Of a stretch of 23,276 nt of DNA, positions 1-9,885 are shown piece after piece; within the stretch, counting starts at the first letter, position 1, and every line of letters begins with the position of its first letter. Made by a program: the position numbers and the translations under genes. Below the pieces are notes generated by a model. That model was not told the DNA's origin and did no database searches. It saw only the letters and a program-made list of their open reading frames with translations. Location of the stretch: NCBI GenBank assembly GCA_000697055.1, contig JNDT01001398.1:1-23276 (forward strand). The letters run 5' to 3'. The stretch is from Saksenaea vasiformis B4078. Lineage: Eukaryota; Mucoromycota; Mucoromycetes; Mucorales; Saksenaeaceae.

Positions 1-20
1 GAGGGGGGGGGGGGGGGGGG

Positions 21-88
<68 letters not shown>
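1..88. repeat. Near-homopolymeric G tract
   Basis: Apart from an A at position 2 and another at 23, all 88 bases are G. The minus strand would read as an uninterrupted proline stretch joining the open frame that starts at 89. Homopolymers this long are rare in fungal genomes and are a common artefact at contig ends (dark-cycle G calls in two-colour Illumina chemistry, or a gap edge). A true G-quadruplex-forming tract cannot be excluded from sequence alone. Confidence 0.9.
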
Positions 89-90
<2 letters not shown>

Positions 91-522
91 CTTGGAGCGG
101 TGGAGCATATCCATGGTGGTTAACCAGCCATGGGAGACAAAGCGATGGGCAACCGCACGCTTCATACTATCTTGCAAGGATGCAAGTGCGCGAAGGCAGC
201 GGTTCCATTGGCAGTGGAGGGCAATCTTCTAGCACTCTTTGGGAGGGAGCGAGGAGTAAGCGGGATCTCCAAGATGGATGGGATCGCTGGGGTCAAAGTT
301 GTGGATACTGGAGATATCTGCTTTCTCTAATTGAGCGTTGATCTCTGGCAGGTATCGTTCGTGAACGAGGAGGCCGAGCGTAAAAATTTGTTCAATAAAC
401 GTCATTTGTGCAGAACATAGTAACGGCATATTAAGTAAATATCCGACATGATTACTTAAAAGTCGACGATTCCGTCTGTTACGTGACTCATATGGATCCA
501 TTACAATTATCACCGCCACCAC
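89..522 (-). pseudogene. Unrecognised minus-strand frame interrupted by one TAG
   Basis: I do not recognise the product. Reading leftward, one frame is open from about 522 to a TAG at 231-229, then open again in the same frame to position 89 and into the C/G tract. The part before the stop includes FIEQIFTLGLLVHERYLPEI; the part after includes MKRAVAHRFVSHGWLTTMDM. Both have ordinary protein-like composition. No GT..AG pair of usable length spans the TAG, so an intron does not obviously remove it. The most likely reading is a gene fragment with one nonsense change, with upstream exons lost or not visible. The first ATG in frame lies inside the frame, so any true start would be upstream or spliced. 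A recoded or misread stop is less likely. Confidence 0.3.
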
Positions 523-1080
523 AAAGTGGATTCATCAGTAAATGTTCAGCGATACGACGAATGCTTCCCTGTCAATCCGTGCTTATGTTCATCGTGGGCT
601 GTAGTGACGAGTTGCAAACCGCTTTTTCTCCGTTCAAGCCTTGAAAAATCCAATATTCATAAGGTGATGCAAATGAACTTCGCAAAACTACAATATATTC
701 CAAATAATGCAATGTTGACGTGGTTATTACATGCTTGACATCCAGTTGTGCAACATGATTCCATCCTCGTTTGATGGGAATTTGGCAAAGACTACCAAGT
801 AAAGACTCAGCATTTCTCTACACCTGTTGAAGCATAATGGTAGTAGGTAAGAGTGGTTACATGAACTTCTTTCTATCTAGCAACCTCCGCTTGCTTACAG
901 TCGCTACGCTGATCCACATCCGCTGAGCCAGCTCGATGGGGATGGATGTAACCCAATCAAATTTCGCCGTGGTCCAAATTCGGATAGCTGACCTGGAACC
1001 AATCGCCCTCGTATAACAAAAATGCCGACTTGTCAAATTGGAAACGCCATGCTCCGCCACTTTTCACTCTTCTTTTCTTC
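523..1080. other. Intergenic stretch upstream of the phospholipase gene
   Basis: No frame here gives a recognisable protein. Open stretches at 526-738 (+) and 857-1060 (-) lack an ATG at their start or a recognisable motif. The last 100 bases should hold the promoter of the 1081 gene, but no clear TATA box is visible. Confidence 0.5.
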
Positions 1081-2682
1081 ATGATCCAACTACTTATACT
1101 TAGTCTACTCTTATATCCGTTGTATTCTATAGCTGATTACGGTTCTTTACAGCAACCGATAATACCTGCGAATACATGTACTGCAAATATACCACCTTAC
1201 ACAGACCTATGGTTCCATCATATGGAAACAGTGCATGGCATCTTTGGGCCACGTAAACCCACCAAATGTCGATTTCCAGTACCCAAGTTTAACTGCAGCG
1301 CTTTCGTTTTCAATCACAAAGCCAAGGATGCCTATCACTTAACGCCTCAGGTAGATAGTCCTTTAAAGTCTGGTTGACTATTCTGCACATTTAACCTACA
1401 GCAACTATCAAGGACATCAAATCTGTTATTGCTTTAGGTGATAGTATGACTGCAGGTTTTGCAATGCTTTCAAGTTCGTAACATTGTCCTTGGTGACATT
1501 ATGTTTTAATGCATGGTCTAGATCGTCCTCCTTTAGCCTCCACGTGGGAATATCGCGGCAAGGCGTTTTCTGTTGGAGGGGATCCAGGAGAGCATACACT
1601 TCCCAACTTCTTCAAACAATACACAGACTCTCTACCGGCTGGCGCACCATGTGGAGTAACCCCACCGATGTCACGAGGGAAAAAGCTGAACAGGGCGGTA
1701 ATGAATGATATTCACATTTCAGACACATTGGGAGAAAGGCGCTAAGTACGACAAATAATCAATTAGATCACTGGAGCTAAAGTCCAAGATCTGGACGCCG
1801 AGATTTCCCGCCTTACTCGATTGTTGGCTGGACCGCGCTATGCTTGGCTTCAGAATGAGTGGAAGCTGATAACCATTTTCATTGGAGCAAACAATATATG
1901 CCTTCTATGCACGCCCCCTCTAACACGATTACCAGAGCTTGCTGACGTCGACATGTTTGAGTATTATACACGTATGGCTTTGGAAAGACTGAGGCTACAA
2001 GTTGGGAAATCGTTTGTGAATTTGGTGGGGTTGTTCAATGTAAGTTGCATAAAAAGTTGCACAACCAAGTTCAAACATGTTCGTGTTTGGTTAGATTTCG
2101 AGTGTCTATGAGGCTTCGCGTGGTGATCTATACTGTGAACTCGTACTCGATCCATCTCACATGACCATTTGTTCATGTCTTCAGGGCGATGAAGAACAAC
2201 GTCGAGGTTTGTCACGTCACTTCTAACTGTTCCTCACTATATTCCATATGTAGCTGCTGATCTCGTGGTTCACGAATACAACCTGAGACTGGAAAGAATG
2301 GCCAAAGAATATCAGATGTTGAATTACAGCGATTTTGCTGTAGTATACCAGCCAGGATTCACGACATTTCCGGTAGCAAAATATAAACAAAGCTATCTCA
2401 GTGGTTTCGATTGGTTTGAGTTTACTTGACTACATGGAAAAGGAAGACAATTTGACCAATTTTTTTTCTTGTAGTTTTCACCCGAACCTGTGCGCCAATC
2501 AGGTCATGGCTACCGTGTTGTGGAATGTGAGTTTGCAGCTGTTGTATTTTTAGTATCTATTAACCTGTTGTATTTTCGTCTGATAGAATATGTTCTCTAC
2601 ACCACAAGAGAAGTTAGAGCCCTATGACGTGGAGACGCTTGAGTTTAAATGCCCAGGGCCTGATCGACCCTACCTTCAGTAA
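1081..2682 (+). CDS. Secreted phospholipase B-like GDSL esterase/lipase, 8 exons
   Basis: Member of the phospholipase B1 branch of the GDSL/SGNH hydrolases, which remove acyl chains from phospholipids and lysophospholipids; probably secreted. Exons: 1081-1350, 1413-1473, 1522-1697, 1767-2039, 2095-2206, 2254-2413, 2475-2526, 2587-2682, giving 399 aa with all phases consistent. The ATG at 1081 opens a hydrophobic signal peptide (MIQLLILSLLLYPLY). The frame continues upstream only through a TTG, so 1081 is preferred. Block I is ALGDSMTAG with nucleophile Ser101. Block III reads FIGANNIC (about 207-214), where family members usually have GxND. Block V is DCFHPN, with Asp350 and His353 as the other triad residues. 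The join at 1350/1413 restores the family pattern LTPQ-DIKSVIALGDS. There is no C-terminal hydrophobic anchor. Family assignment is strong; substrate preference is inferred. Confidence 0.9.
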
Positions 2683-2798
2683 ACCCATTTTGAGTATGTT
2701 AATGTAGCCCAAATCCCGAAGCGCAACGTGACACGATCTATTTTCGCTAAAGAAAAAAAAAAAAGGTTCAGAAAGCTATCCTTTTTTCTTTTCTCTCA

Positions 2799-3572
2799 AT
2801 GTTCCGTTCTCGTACACGTAGTCAACACGAATCATCTCTTTCTTCGGGAAAGGCATCCATTGTTAGTGTTGTAACTCAGTCTTCTGAGCCATCCGCGCCC
2901 TCCCCGCCTTTGACACCAACCAATCCAGAATCTAACTCTCCTGGCGAGAGTTACTTTACACACAATACGAATGAAAAGTCATCTTCGAAAAGCAATGACA
3001 CAGAACTCACGATCGAGTCCATGTCAGCAGTTATTGCTGCAGCCGTCCAAATGTCTGCCAAATCAAATTCTGGAGGCGCCCCTTCATCACTGTCAATGGG
3101 TCATGCCTCCATTATCCCGGTGACAAAAACGAGTAAACCTAAACGGCGACTGTCATCGCGTCTGTTTTCCGGTAGTTGGAAAAAAACCGAAGAAGCCCCT
3201 GTTGTTCCGAAAGAGGAAGAAGACAGTGGCAGAATCAGTGGCTCATCACAAAGCAGCTCTCCTAATGGTAACGCTTCGCCACGAACCTCATCTGCTTCTT
3301 CGTCTTCCTCCTATAATGGTTCTGCGCGCTTTACATGGCTCACAGGCAAACCTACAACGCCGACAACACCAACAATCCCACCTGAAAACCAACAGGCACA
3401 AGAAGCGGTTGTTGCTGCTTTGGACGACGGACGTGACGAATTACTATATCGTGGCATCCACGTTAAAGAAATCAAAACAACCCTCAAACCAATGGTTATT
3501 CCAGATGACGTTCGTAACCCTATGCCCCAAATCAAACTAGAGCGACCTGGATTTGCTCGCATTAATTTCTAA
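2799..3572 (+). CDS. Ser-rich hypothetical protein with conserved-looking C-terminus
   Basis: Single-exon gene of 257 aa, starting 116 bp after the phospholipase stop. The ATG follows a pyrimidine-rich leader (tttttcttttctctca) typical of fungal 5' UTRs. Residues 1-200 are low-complexity, rich in Ser, Pro and Thr, with basic clusters such as KPKRRLSSRLFSGSWKK near 110-126 that look like phosphorylation or nuclear-localisation sites. The last ~45 residues differ: ordered in composition, with GIHVKEIKTTLKPMVIP followed by a Pro-rich end closing in RPGFARINF. No domain is recognised. The contrast suggests a disordered N-terminal part and a short C-terminal interaction module, which is inference. 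The shadow frames at 3202-3540 and on the minus strand are not separate genes. Confidence 0.75.
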   Translation: MFRSRTRSQHESSLSSGKASIVSVVTQSSEPSAPSPPLTPTNPESNSPGESYFTHNTNEKSSSKSNDTELTIESMSAVIAAAVQMSAKSNSGGAPSSLSMGHASIIPVTKTSKPKRRLSSRLFSGSWKKTEEAPVVPKEEEDSGRISGSSQSSSPNGNASPRTSSASSSSSYNGSARFTWLTGKPTTPTTPTIPPENQQAQEAVVAALDDGRDELLYRGIHVKEIKTTLKPMVIPDDVRNPMPQIKLERPGFARINF

Positions 3573-4178
3573 TTTGTTTCTACATCAGCCCTCTTCCACC
3601 CTCATCCTTTTCTCTTTATTCTCTTTTTCTTTTGTGTATAAATTGACCTGCTGAAAACGTAATCAACCATGTATTTTGAAAAGAAGAAGGACAGGCACAG
3701 AACTTCATTTCTTTGCTCCCGCCTGGGGATTATACCATTTGACTGTATTACATAGCAAAGTTACTTGGTTCATAGTCCAGGTGTCGAAGAATGAAAACAT
3801 GAATTAGTCGCTCAGCCTAATGCCTAATGCAAATACGCTATCTAGAGGCTCGTTGGATTGCTTTGCTCGAAAAGTAAATGCTATATCTGTTTATAGAATT
3901 ATTCTTCGTGCTATAGGTACATGTTGTACGCATGAAGAGCCATATTTGGGCTAAGAAAGATTCGAACATGCTTCAGAGAATCAAGAGCCTTACATGAGAT
4001 GGGTCTCCAGCGCATCTAAAGCCTGTTCAACTAGCATGGACAGGGCAAAACGTGCAGCAAGGCAATTTACAGCAACTGTTGTGGGCGATGAGCAATATTA
4101 AGTGTTGCATCGTTGCCTATAGATTAATACTACTACATGCAAATCAAGTCTATCACATTCCGAAGCATGCTTTACTGT
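3573..4178. other. Intergenic stretch, no gene seen
   Basis: Holds the 3' UTR of the 2799 gene (a TTTTCTTTTGTG tract near 3626) and then AT-rich sequence. A B-box-like GTTCGAATC occurs on the minus strand near 3959-3967, but no tRNA cloverleaf can be folded around it. Nothing else is recognisable. Confidence 0.5.
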
Positions 4179-5033
4179 TTATTGAATGGCAATATACGCT
4201 ATTCCAAATAAATTCTGCGTCCATGAAAGAATCATGTTCGCGCTGAGAAAAGATAAGGTATGCGTAGTTAGTATATCATTTATGAGAAGTAAAAATTCAC
4301 TTACGTGAAGCTCGATCCGCCTTAGGCACAAAATTTATCAGAATAGCATAAAAAATCGTTCATGACAAGCACACGTTCGACGATACTTCGTTATCTCACT
4401 TACCATGGGTAAAATCCCGACGCGTGGGTAAGGGACCGCGGCGCATCCTATCCTGGGTGGCGCATGGTATGATTACAAATATCTTTGAAAAAACAGCTGA
4501 GAAGCTGGTAAAAAACTGAGCTACAAATGAAAAAGAAGTTGGCAGTATGAAATTGCTCAGTCAATACAAAGATAGGCACTTACAGTCACCGTATCCCCAA
4601 CCAGGCATACCCATTCCGTTAGGAGAGGCTGGTGCTCTCCTGGGACGAGAAGAAAAAAAAGAAGAAGAAGAACCTGTGCAGGAGGAAGTTAGTTATGACG
4701 ATCATCGAAAGAACTATGGTACTTACAAAGAAAAGGGGGGAGGGCAAAAAAGGCAAAACAGTCAAAGAAGGAAGGCAAAGAAGAAAGCGGATTTGAGAAA
4801 GCCTGTTCGGGAGAAAGCTAGTGTGTGACGACCATTGAAAGAGCTGCGGCACTCACAAAATGAAGTAGAAGAAGGGGAATGGGAGGGCTACGGGAGCGAA
4901 AGCACCCCTCAACTAACCGAAATATGAATCATATACAGTTAATTCATATGAATGTATTGCTGCATCAGCACTTACCAAAGCGATAAAGCAAAATATTAAA
5001 ATAAGCAAAGGTAAAGAAGAGAAAGGGCAACAT
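4179..5033 (-). CDS. Candidate intron-dense small gene (7 tiny exons), function unknown
   Basis: The plus strand shows repeated ACTTAC/ACTCAC words, which on the minus strand are strong 5' splice sites (GTAAGT/GTGAGT). Linking them to acceptors gives exons 5033-4976, 4912-4857, 4802-4727, 4673-4584, 4520-4404, 4320-4305 and 4242-4179: 158 codons with all phases consistent. The start is a hydrophobic, signal-like MLPFLFFTFAYFNILLYRF. Exon 4 carries a Gly/Met/Trp-rich segment, SPNGMGMPGWGYGD. The introns are 45-83 nt; two have ideal branch sites (ctaac in intron 3, tactaac in intron 6). AATAAA overlaps the stop at about 4178-4183. Exons 2 and 3 are so pyrimidine-rich that they could be intronic, so the protein is uncertain even though spliced transcription looks likely. 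It could be a secreted Gly-rich protein or a spliced non-coding RNA. Confidence 0.4.
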
Positions 5034-6124
5034 TTGCTGGACTGCTTATAAAGGAGCCATCTGAAACATGTTCCCCAACCTCATTGAATCCTTCACACGC
5101 TGCCTATCCAAGACAGTGACATTCAAGTATAGAGTCGCGCTGAGTCTTTTGAGTTCACGCACGATCAACGCGCCACAACAGTGACACGAACATGATATGA
5201 ATTACGCGTAAATATGCGTTTTCTATGAACGCAGGGTTTCCGATCAAACACGCATTTCCATTATGATTGAGAGCGCCCAAGCAAAGTTGAGTCTGCATAA
5301 ATCCCACCCTCATTAAACACGTCAAAGAGATATCCAGTCATTTTATTCTGCCGATTTACAATATCGTCAAAACACACTCCGAGTATCGGAGACCGCGTTT
5401 TATCTTGGCAGTGAAGAACTTGCTTAGATAGCGCAGCCTTTGCAAATATAGCGAACCAGATCAAGTGCAAAGTGGGTGATGCTAATGAGTTTTCTCGTCT
5501 TCTGTTAACGACAAGTTTACTCTCGTTAATAGGAATATTGATTAGCAAATAGACGACAGGCGATTAGCAGTGACCTAGTAGAAAGCAAGAGGAGCATCCA
5601 CTGCGCCGCTCTTTCTACATGTCAGATCAAGCGTTTCTCCACCAGTACTACAGTTATATGTAGCAGTAGTTGTAGGCAGTTTGTGTGTTGACATCATAAT
5701 CAACACTGCTTTCTGGAACGTCTACTGGTTTTCGTTTGATTCGGATCAAGTAACGCTAGCCTTTGGGCGTTGCATGCTCGTAGTCTCGGCTGCTTATTTA
5801 TCTTCTAGTTGAAAAGTAGCACCTTTTGCAAGGACTTTCTTCCACCACGTCTTCTCCATTAATACATAACTGATTGCAAACGCTATCTACTTTCTTTCCT
5901 GCTGCAGTTGCTTAAAGCAGCAGAAGTCAGCTATTACTGGTGGCCCATGCGATTTTTCAAGAATCGCAATATCATTGCAGGTGTCATCATTGTATACGCT
6001 TAGTATAACATCTCTGGTTCCATGTGGTCGCCAAGATCATTCATCATTTTTCAATACAAAGAAAGCAAAAACCAGTTCATGGTACACTGACGTGACTCTC
6101 TTCTTCCTTTTGTTCACCACCGCC
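5034..6124. other. Intergenic region upstream of TSC1
   Basis: Contains TTATAAAG near 5046-5053 (TATAAG on the minus strand) just before the 5033 start, and pyrimidine-rich sequence before the TSC1 ATG. A minus-strand open stretch (5261-5548) begins with TTG, matches nothing known and is not called. A TTG-initiated upstream extension of the TSC1 frame from 5975 contains no ATG before 6125 and is treated as leader sequence. Confidence 0.5.
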
Positions 6125-9100
6125 ATGGTAACGTTGAAAGACATCCTACGTTCTGCAACACATTCTATTCGTCATGCTACTTCCGATTCCGATGGGCAGT
6201 CGACACTAGACACCATTGACATGTATCTCGACGAACAGACCGGGGATGACGGTACACCCAATGTTCCTCTTGCTTCAAGTGACGCGGCTGCGATTGAGCG
6301 ACTGTCAACCGAATTGCTTGCGTTGTGTGAACAAACCATCCTCTCGCAACCAACCGCAACCTTAGTTTCCTGTAAATCAGAAGCTCTGCGAGTGCACAAT
6401 CAACATTACCTGATTTTGCGATTCGTACATGCTCTACTTCCTATTCTCCGGCCACTGCATATTTTCCAGGACTGGTGGGATCCAGTACTCCGACCAATTT
6501 TGACCAAAGCATCCTACACAGACCAGATCAAAAATGCTGCACGCACTATCGTCTCCGAATCCTTAATTATGGAACAGCAGATATGTCGTTCGGATCAGCA
6601 AGCAGAACCAAAGTATTGCAAAATGATTGTGGACCAGTATCTCGCATGCGCTGAGAACTATCACAAGCGCGAAGAGAATAACATGGAACTTATGGAAAAG
6701 GCATATGAGCGCGATGACACAAGCCGCATGCGACTCCAGCACCAAGCTCTCCTTGATCTTGAACAAGACGTTTGGTCAAAGAACCTCAAGGCAATTTTGC
6801 TCAACCTTGGCGCAGCAGAAACAAAGGTATCGAAGTGACACACTTGTATTATCTTTTATCCTAGATCACTAAGCCAGAACGTTTAGCCATTCTTTATCCT
6901 ACTTGATTCTTACTTTTTATCCAGTAAACACCGCTTACAGATTGTATACCTTTTGAGTGAGTTCATGCTCCGCAAGGTAAACAATTATCTTTTTCTATCT
7001 TGACTCATGTAGCTATCATGCTTTCCTACGTTAGCGGACACATCTGCACGAAATTCTTGAAACGTCGCTGTTCCAATCAATGCTGAAATCCTTGATGGTA
7101 ATCTATTGCTTCTTTCTATGATTCCAATTCAACTCGTTTTTGATAGTATGATAATTCAACCACACTGATCGCTATCTCTGTCACAAATATGATTATGCTT
7201 CTGCCAAGGATATGTACCTCGCTACCTCCTTATTTACCGCAGCTATTTTATATCTTCGCGAGAGCAATATGTTGGGATCAGTTACGAGATCTGCGAAAGA
7301 AGCAAAATGTTCAAGCACCGTCAGCAGAGCCTCCCCCAGTGCGAACAATAAATGATTGGGATTGTCTAGGTAAATGCATGGATATTTTATTTCTTCCTTG
7401 TTATACTGCTGTTCTCTAACATAAGGACAGATTACACCTTTTCAAAGTTATCTGCACCACCGTCTAACCCTCAGACGGGCCCTTTCTTCACCTCACTCTA
7501 TGGGCTGTATCCATGCAATTTTTTGAAGTTCTTGCACAAACCATACGCCTATTTTGCTTCCAACTCGTTCGAAGTACCTGAAGAGTTTGAGGAGGAAACG
7601 TTCCGGTCAAGAACCATCGTAAGTGAAATTTTGCAAGATTGACAGCAGCGCTTATTGCTTGATAGACTCAGGTAACACGACATATGTTACACCCAAACCT
7701 CGTAGCGATGGATGCCGAAACGGAATTGACGGACCGATCACGCTGGATGAAGATGGAACCACCTGATGTTATTGCACAGATCATGAGCCTCGATCTAACA
7801 AATGCTGCTTCGCGTGTAGCATTCAGTACCGACGCAGGCGTAAATCGAAATCAACAACCGGATCTGTTAGACGAAACAGTATGGGCTCATACAGGGCAGT
7901 TATCACAAGTGCCAAGCGCTTTATCGGTGGATGAATCGCCTGAAAAAGCGTCAAGCACTCAACCTACCGATGATCAAACTTCATCTGCCGACAAGAAATC
8001 GAAACCTGCGGTGATCAACAGCATCTTAAATATTCATCGTGCGTTAAAAAGCGGTGCTGAGGTGCTTGTTGGTGAGGATGTCTGGGTAAGCTTTCTGGAA
8101 GGAATGATGAAGATCGACTTACTTTGTGAAAACGGAAGGATGCTGGATTAGAACGTTTCTCGTCGCCATCACCCTCTGCTTCGAATTCACCTCTTGTTTC
8201 TGAATCGAATTCGTTTGCCACAAATGCTGCATCGGGGGCTACATCGCCTGTTTCTTTGACGAATATCTTGGCCCAGACGAGCGATAGTACGATGATGACT
8301 TCAGAAACGAAATTCCTAATCGCGGCACTAAAGCGAGAAGTCTTGTTATTGCGGAACGAATTAAATTTTGAACTGTTCCTTAAGCAGCAGCATCTTCAAC
8401 ATATAGGACGTCTCCATCGTGAACATGTGTTCGATAGTTCTGTAGAAGCCGAACGACAGCAATTGGTAAGCCGTCTGACCAACGATACCGTCAGATTAAC
8501 GGGTTTCTAGTACAATACTACCCGCATGCTGAAGGCTCAGCTAGATCAGACGACGGCCGCCTTGAAAAAGCTAAAGGCTGAAACAGCCATGACCAAACAA
8601 AAACATATAAAATGGGAGGACGAACAGTCAGGGAAACTACGATATTATCGAGAAGCGCGTAAAGAATGGCAGAGCCAGATGGAAGCCGCAAGGCAGAAGT
8701 TAGTGGATTACGAGGCCCTACTGGCTGAGCAGAACGAGCAGCTAAAGGATGCACGTCGCCAGTGAGTTCGTAATGAGTTTATACTCTATGTGTCTTAACC
8801 CAAGATAGGCTTTTTGAGCTCGAAAATGAACAGCGAACCAATAGGCCGACACTCGAGAAAGCGACAGAGTATGAGCACCGCGTAAAGCAATTAACGCAGC
8901 AAATGCTACTATGGTAACAGCTTATGCTTTTTTATGACTTTCCTGACTTGATTTATTTTGCTAGGGAGGAAGATACAGCCCACCTGGAGGAACAAAAACG
9001 GTACATCAAAGGTCTACTGTCGCAATGGTGGAGCATGGAAGAATTGGTAGCCAGTTTACAGGCCGAAAACCGCGCTCTGCAGGAACGTGAGAGGTTAGTT

Positions 9101-9755
9101 TACTCTTGGTTACCCTGAAGGGAATTTCTTATATAAGGCGTAGTCAACGAGAACCGGAATTGGCAAAAATGCAGATGGAAATTGAAGCATACCAGAAAAG
9201 GATGCCGATATCAGATAAACTTGTAGATACCCAACAGGTAAAAGACCACAGCAAAAGGTATCTAAACCTCAAACGAAACTACCAAATAGGGAATCACGCC
9301 CAAAAGTAAAGAATTGGAACAGCTACGTGATTCTATGCACGAATTAAGAGAAAAAGTGGAGGCTCTAGAGGTAAAAAGAAAAAGTAGCTACAAACAATAA
9401 GTTGTGCTCATCCTACTTGTTACCGTAGATGGAGAGATTGTGTTGGCAAGCTGAGTTGGAACGGGCAAAGCATACTATAGCCAATAACGTGGAAGAAGGA
9501 CAAGAGGAGGGAGAAAAGCAAGAGGAGGGAGAAAAGCAAGAGGAGGGAGAAAAGCAAGAGGAGGGAGAAAAGCAAGAGGAGGGAGAAAAGCAAGAGGAGG
9601 GAAAACAAGAGGGGGAAAGACAAGAAGAAGGAAGACGAGAAGAGAAAAAGCAAGGAGGAGAAAAGCAAGAGATCCCCAACGTAGAAGAGAACTCTGGCGC
9701 ATTGGATGAAACGGAAGATGCAAACCCTCCACAACCACAAGAAGTTGCACAGTAG
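6125..9755 (+). CDS. TSC1: TSC1 / hamartin homologue, 13 exons
   Basis: Hamartin is the scaffold of the TSC1-TSC2 complex, which holds Rheb in the GDP state and restrains TORC1. Exons: 6125-6826, 6941-6976, 7035-7097, 7147-7369, 7431-7618, 7672-8085, 8139-8465, 8511-8761, 8809-8913, 8965-9093, 9144-9237, 9290-9370, 9429-9755; about 979 aa (fission yeast about 900, human 1164). The N-terminal alpha-solenoid is recognisable from YDNSTTLIAISVTNMIMLLP, SLYGLYPCNFLKFL and RWMKMEPPDVI. The C-terminal coiled coil (about 590-870) carries the hamartin signature NELNFELFLKQQHLQHIGRL. The ATG at 6125 is the first in frame. The exon 1/2 join is the weak point: an acceptor at 6924 would expose KHRLQ, expected from homologues, but only in another phase. 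Exon 13 ends in an acidic repeat and the TAG is followed by AATAAA. Confidence 0.9.
9504..9593 (+). repeat. 18-bp coding tandem repeat (EEGEKQ x5)
   Basis: Five exact copies of the 18-bp unit gaggagggagaaaagcaa, followed by degenerate copies to about 9670. In the TSC1 frame each unit encodes EEGEKQ, giving a highly charged C-terminal tail. Exact identity between copies indicates recent slippage or unequal exchange, so copy number is likely variable between strains. The minus-strand frames here (Ser/Cys/Phe-rich) are mirror images of the repeat and not genes. Confidence 0.95.
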
Positions 9756-9792
9756 CTAATAAGACTTCGCAACTTGCCTTTGTAACAATAAC

Positions 9793-9798
9793 AATAAA
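9793..9798 (+). terminator. Polyadenylation signal AATAAA of TSC1
   Basis: A canonical AATAAA lies 38 nt past the TSC1 stop, within acaataacaataaac. The convergent nicotinamidase gene ends at 9886, so the two 3' UTRs probably overlap or abut. Confidence 0.7.
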
Positions 9799-9885
9799 CA
9801 TTTATGCATCTCCTTTCGGAATTTCTGAAAACATTCGGGATACAAAACATCAAATGACAGCTCCCACGGTAAAAACAAAGCTTAG

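Noticed and set aside
857..1060. 67-codon minus-strand frame
   Set aside because: It begins with GTG, lies in the phospholipase promoter region and matches nothing recognised.
3940..4020. tRNA-like B box (GTTCGAATC on the minus strand)
   Set aside because: No matching A box, and the acceptor and anticodon stems cannot be paired.
5261..5548. 95-codon minus-strand frame
   Set aside because: It begins with TTG, has no recognisable motif and no convincing splice context.
5975..6124. N-terminal extension of the TSC1 frame
   Set aside because: It starts with TTG and has no ATG before 6125, so it is treated as 5' leader.
6172..6872. Several short frames on both strands within TSC1 exon 1
   Set aside because: Shadows of the TSC1 coding frame, which has clear family similarity.
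9413..9853. Minus-strand Ser/Cys/Phe-rich frames of about 100-146 codons
   Set aside because: They are the antisense of the EEGEKQ tandem repeat; any frame through an 18-bp repeat stays open. The plus strand carries the TSC1 frame.
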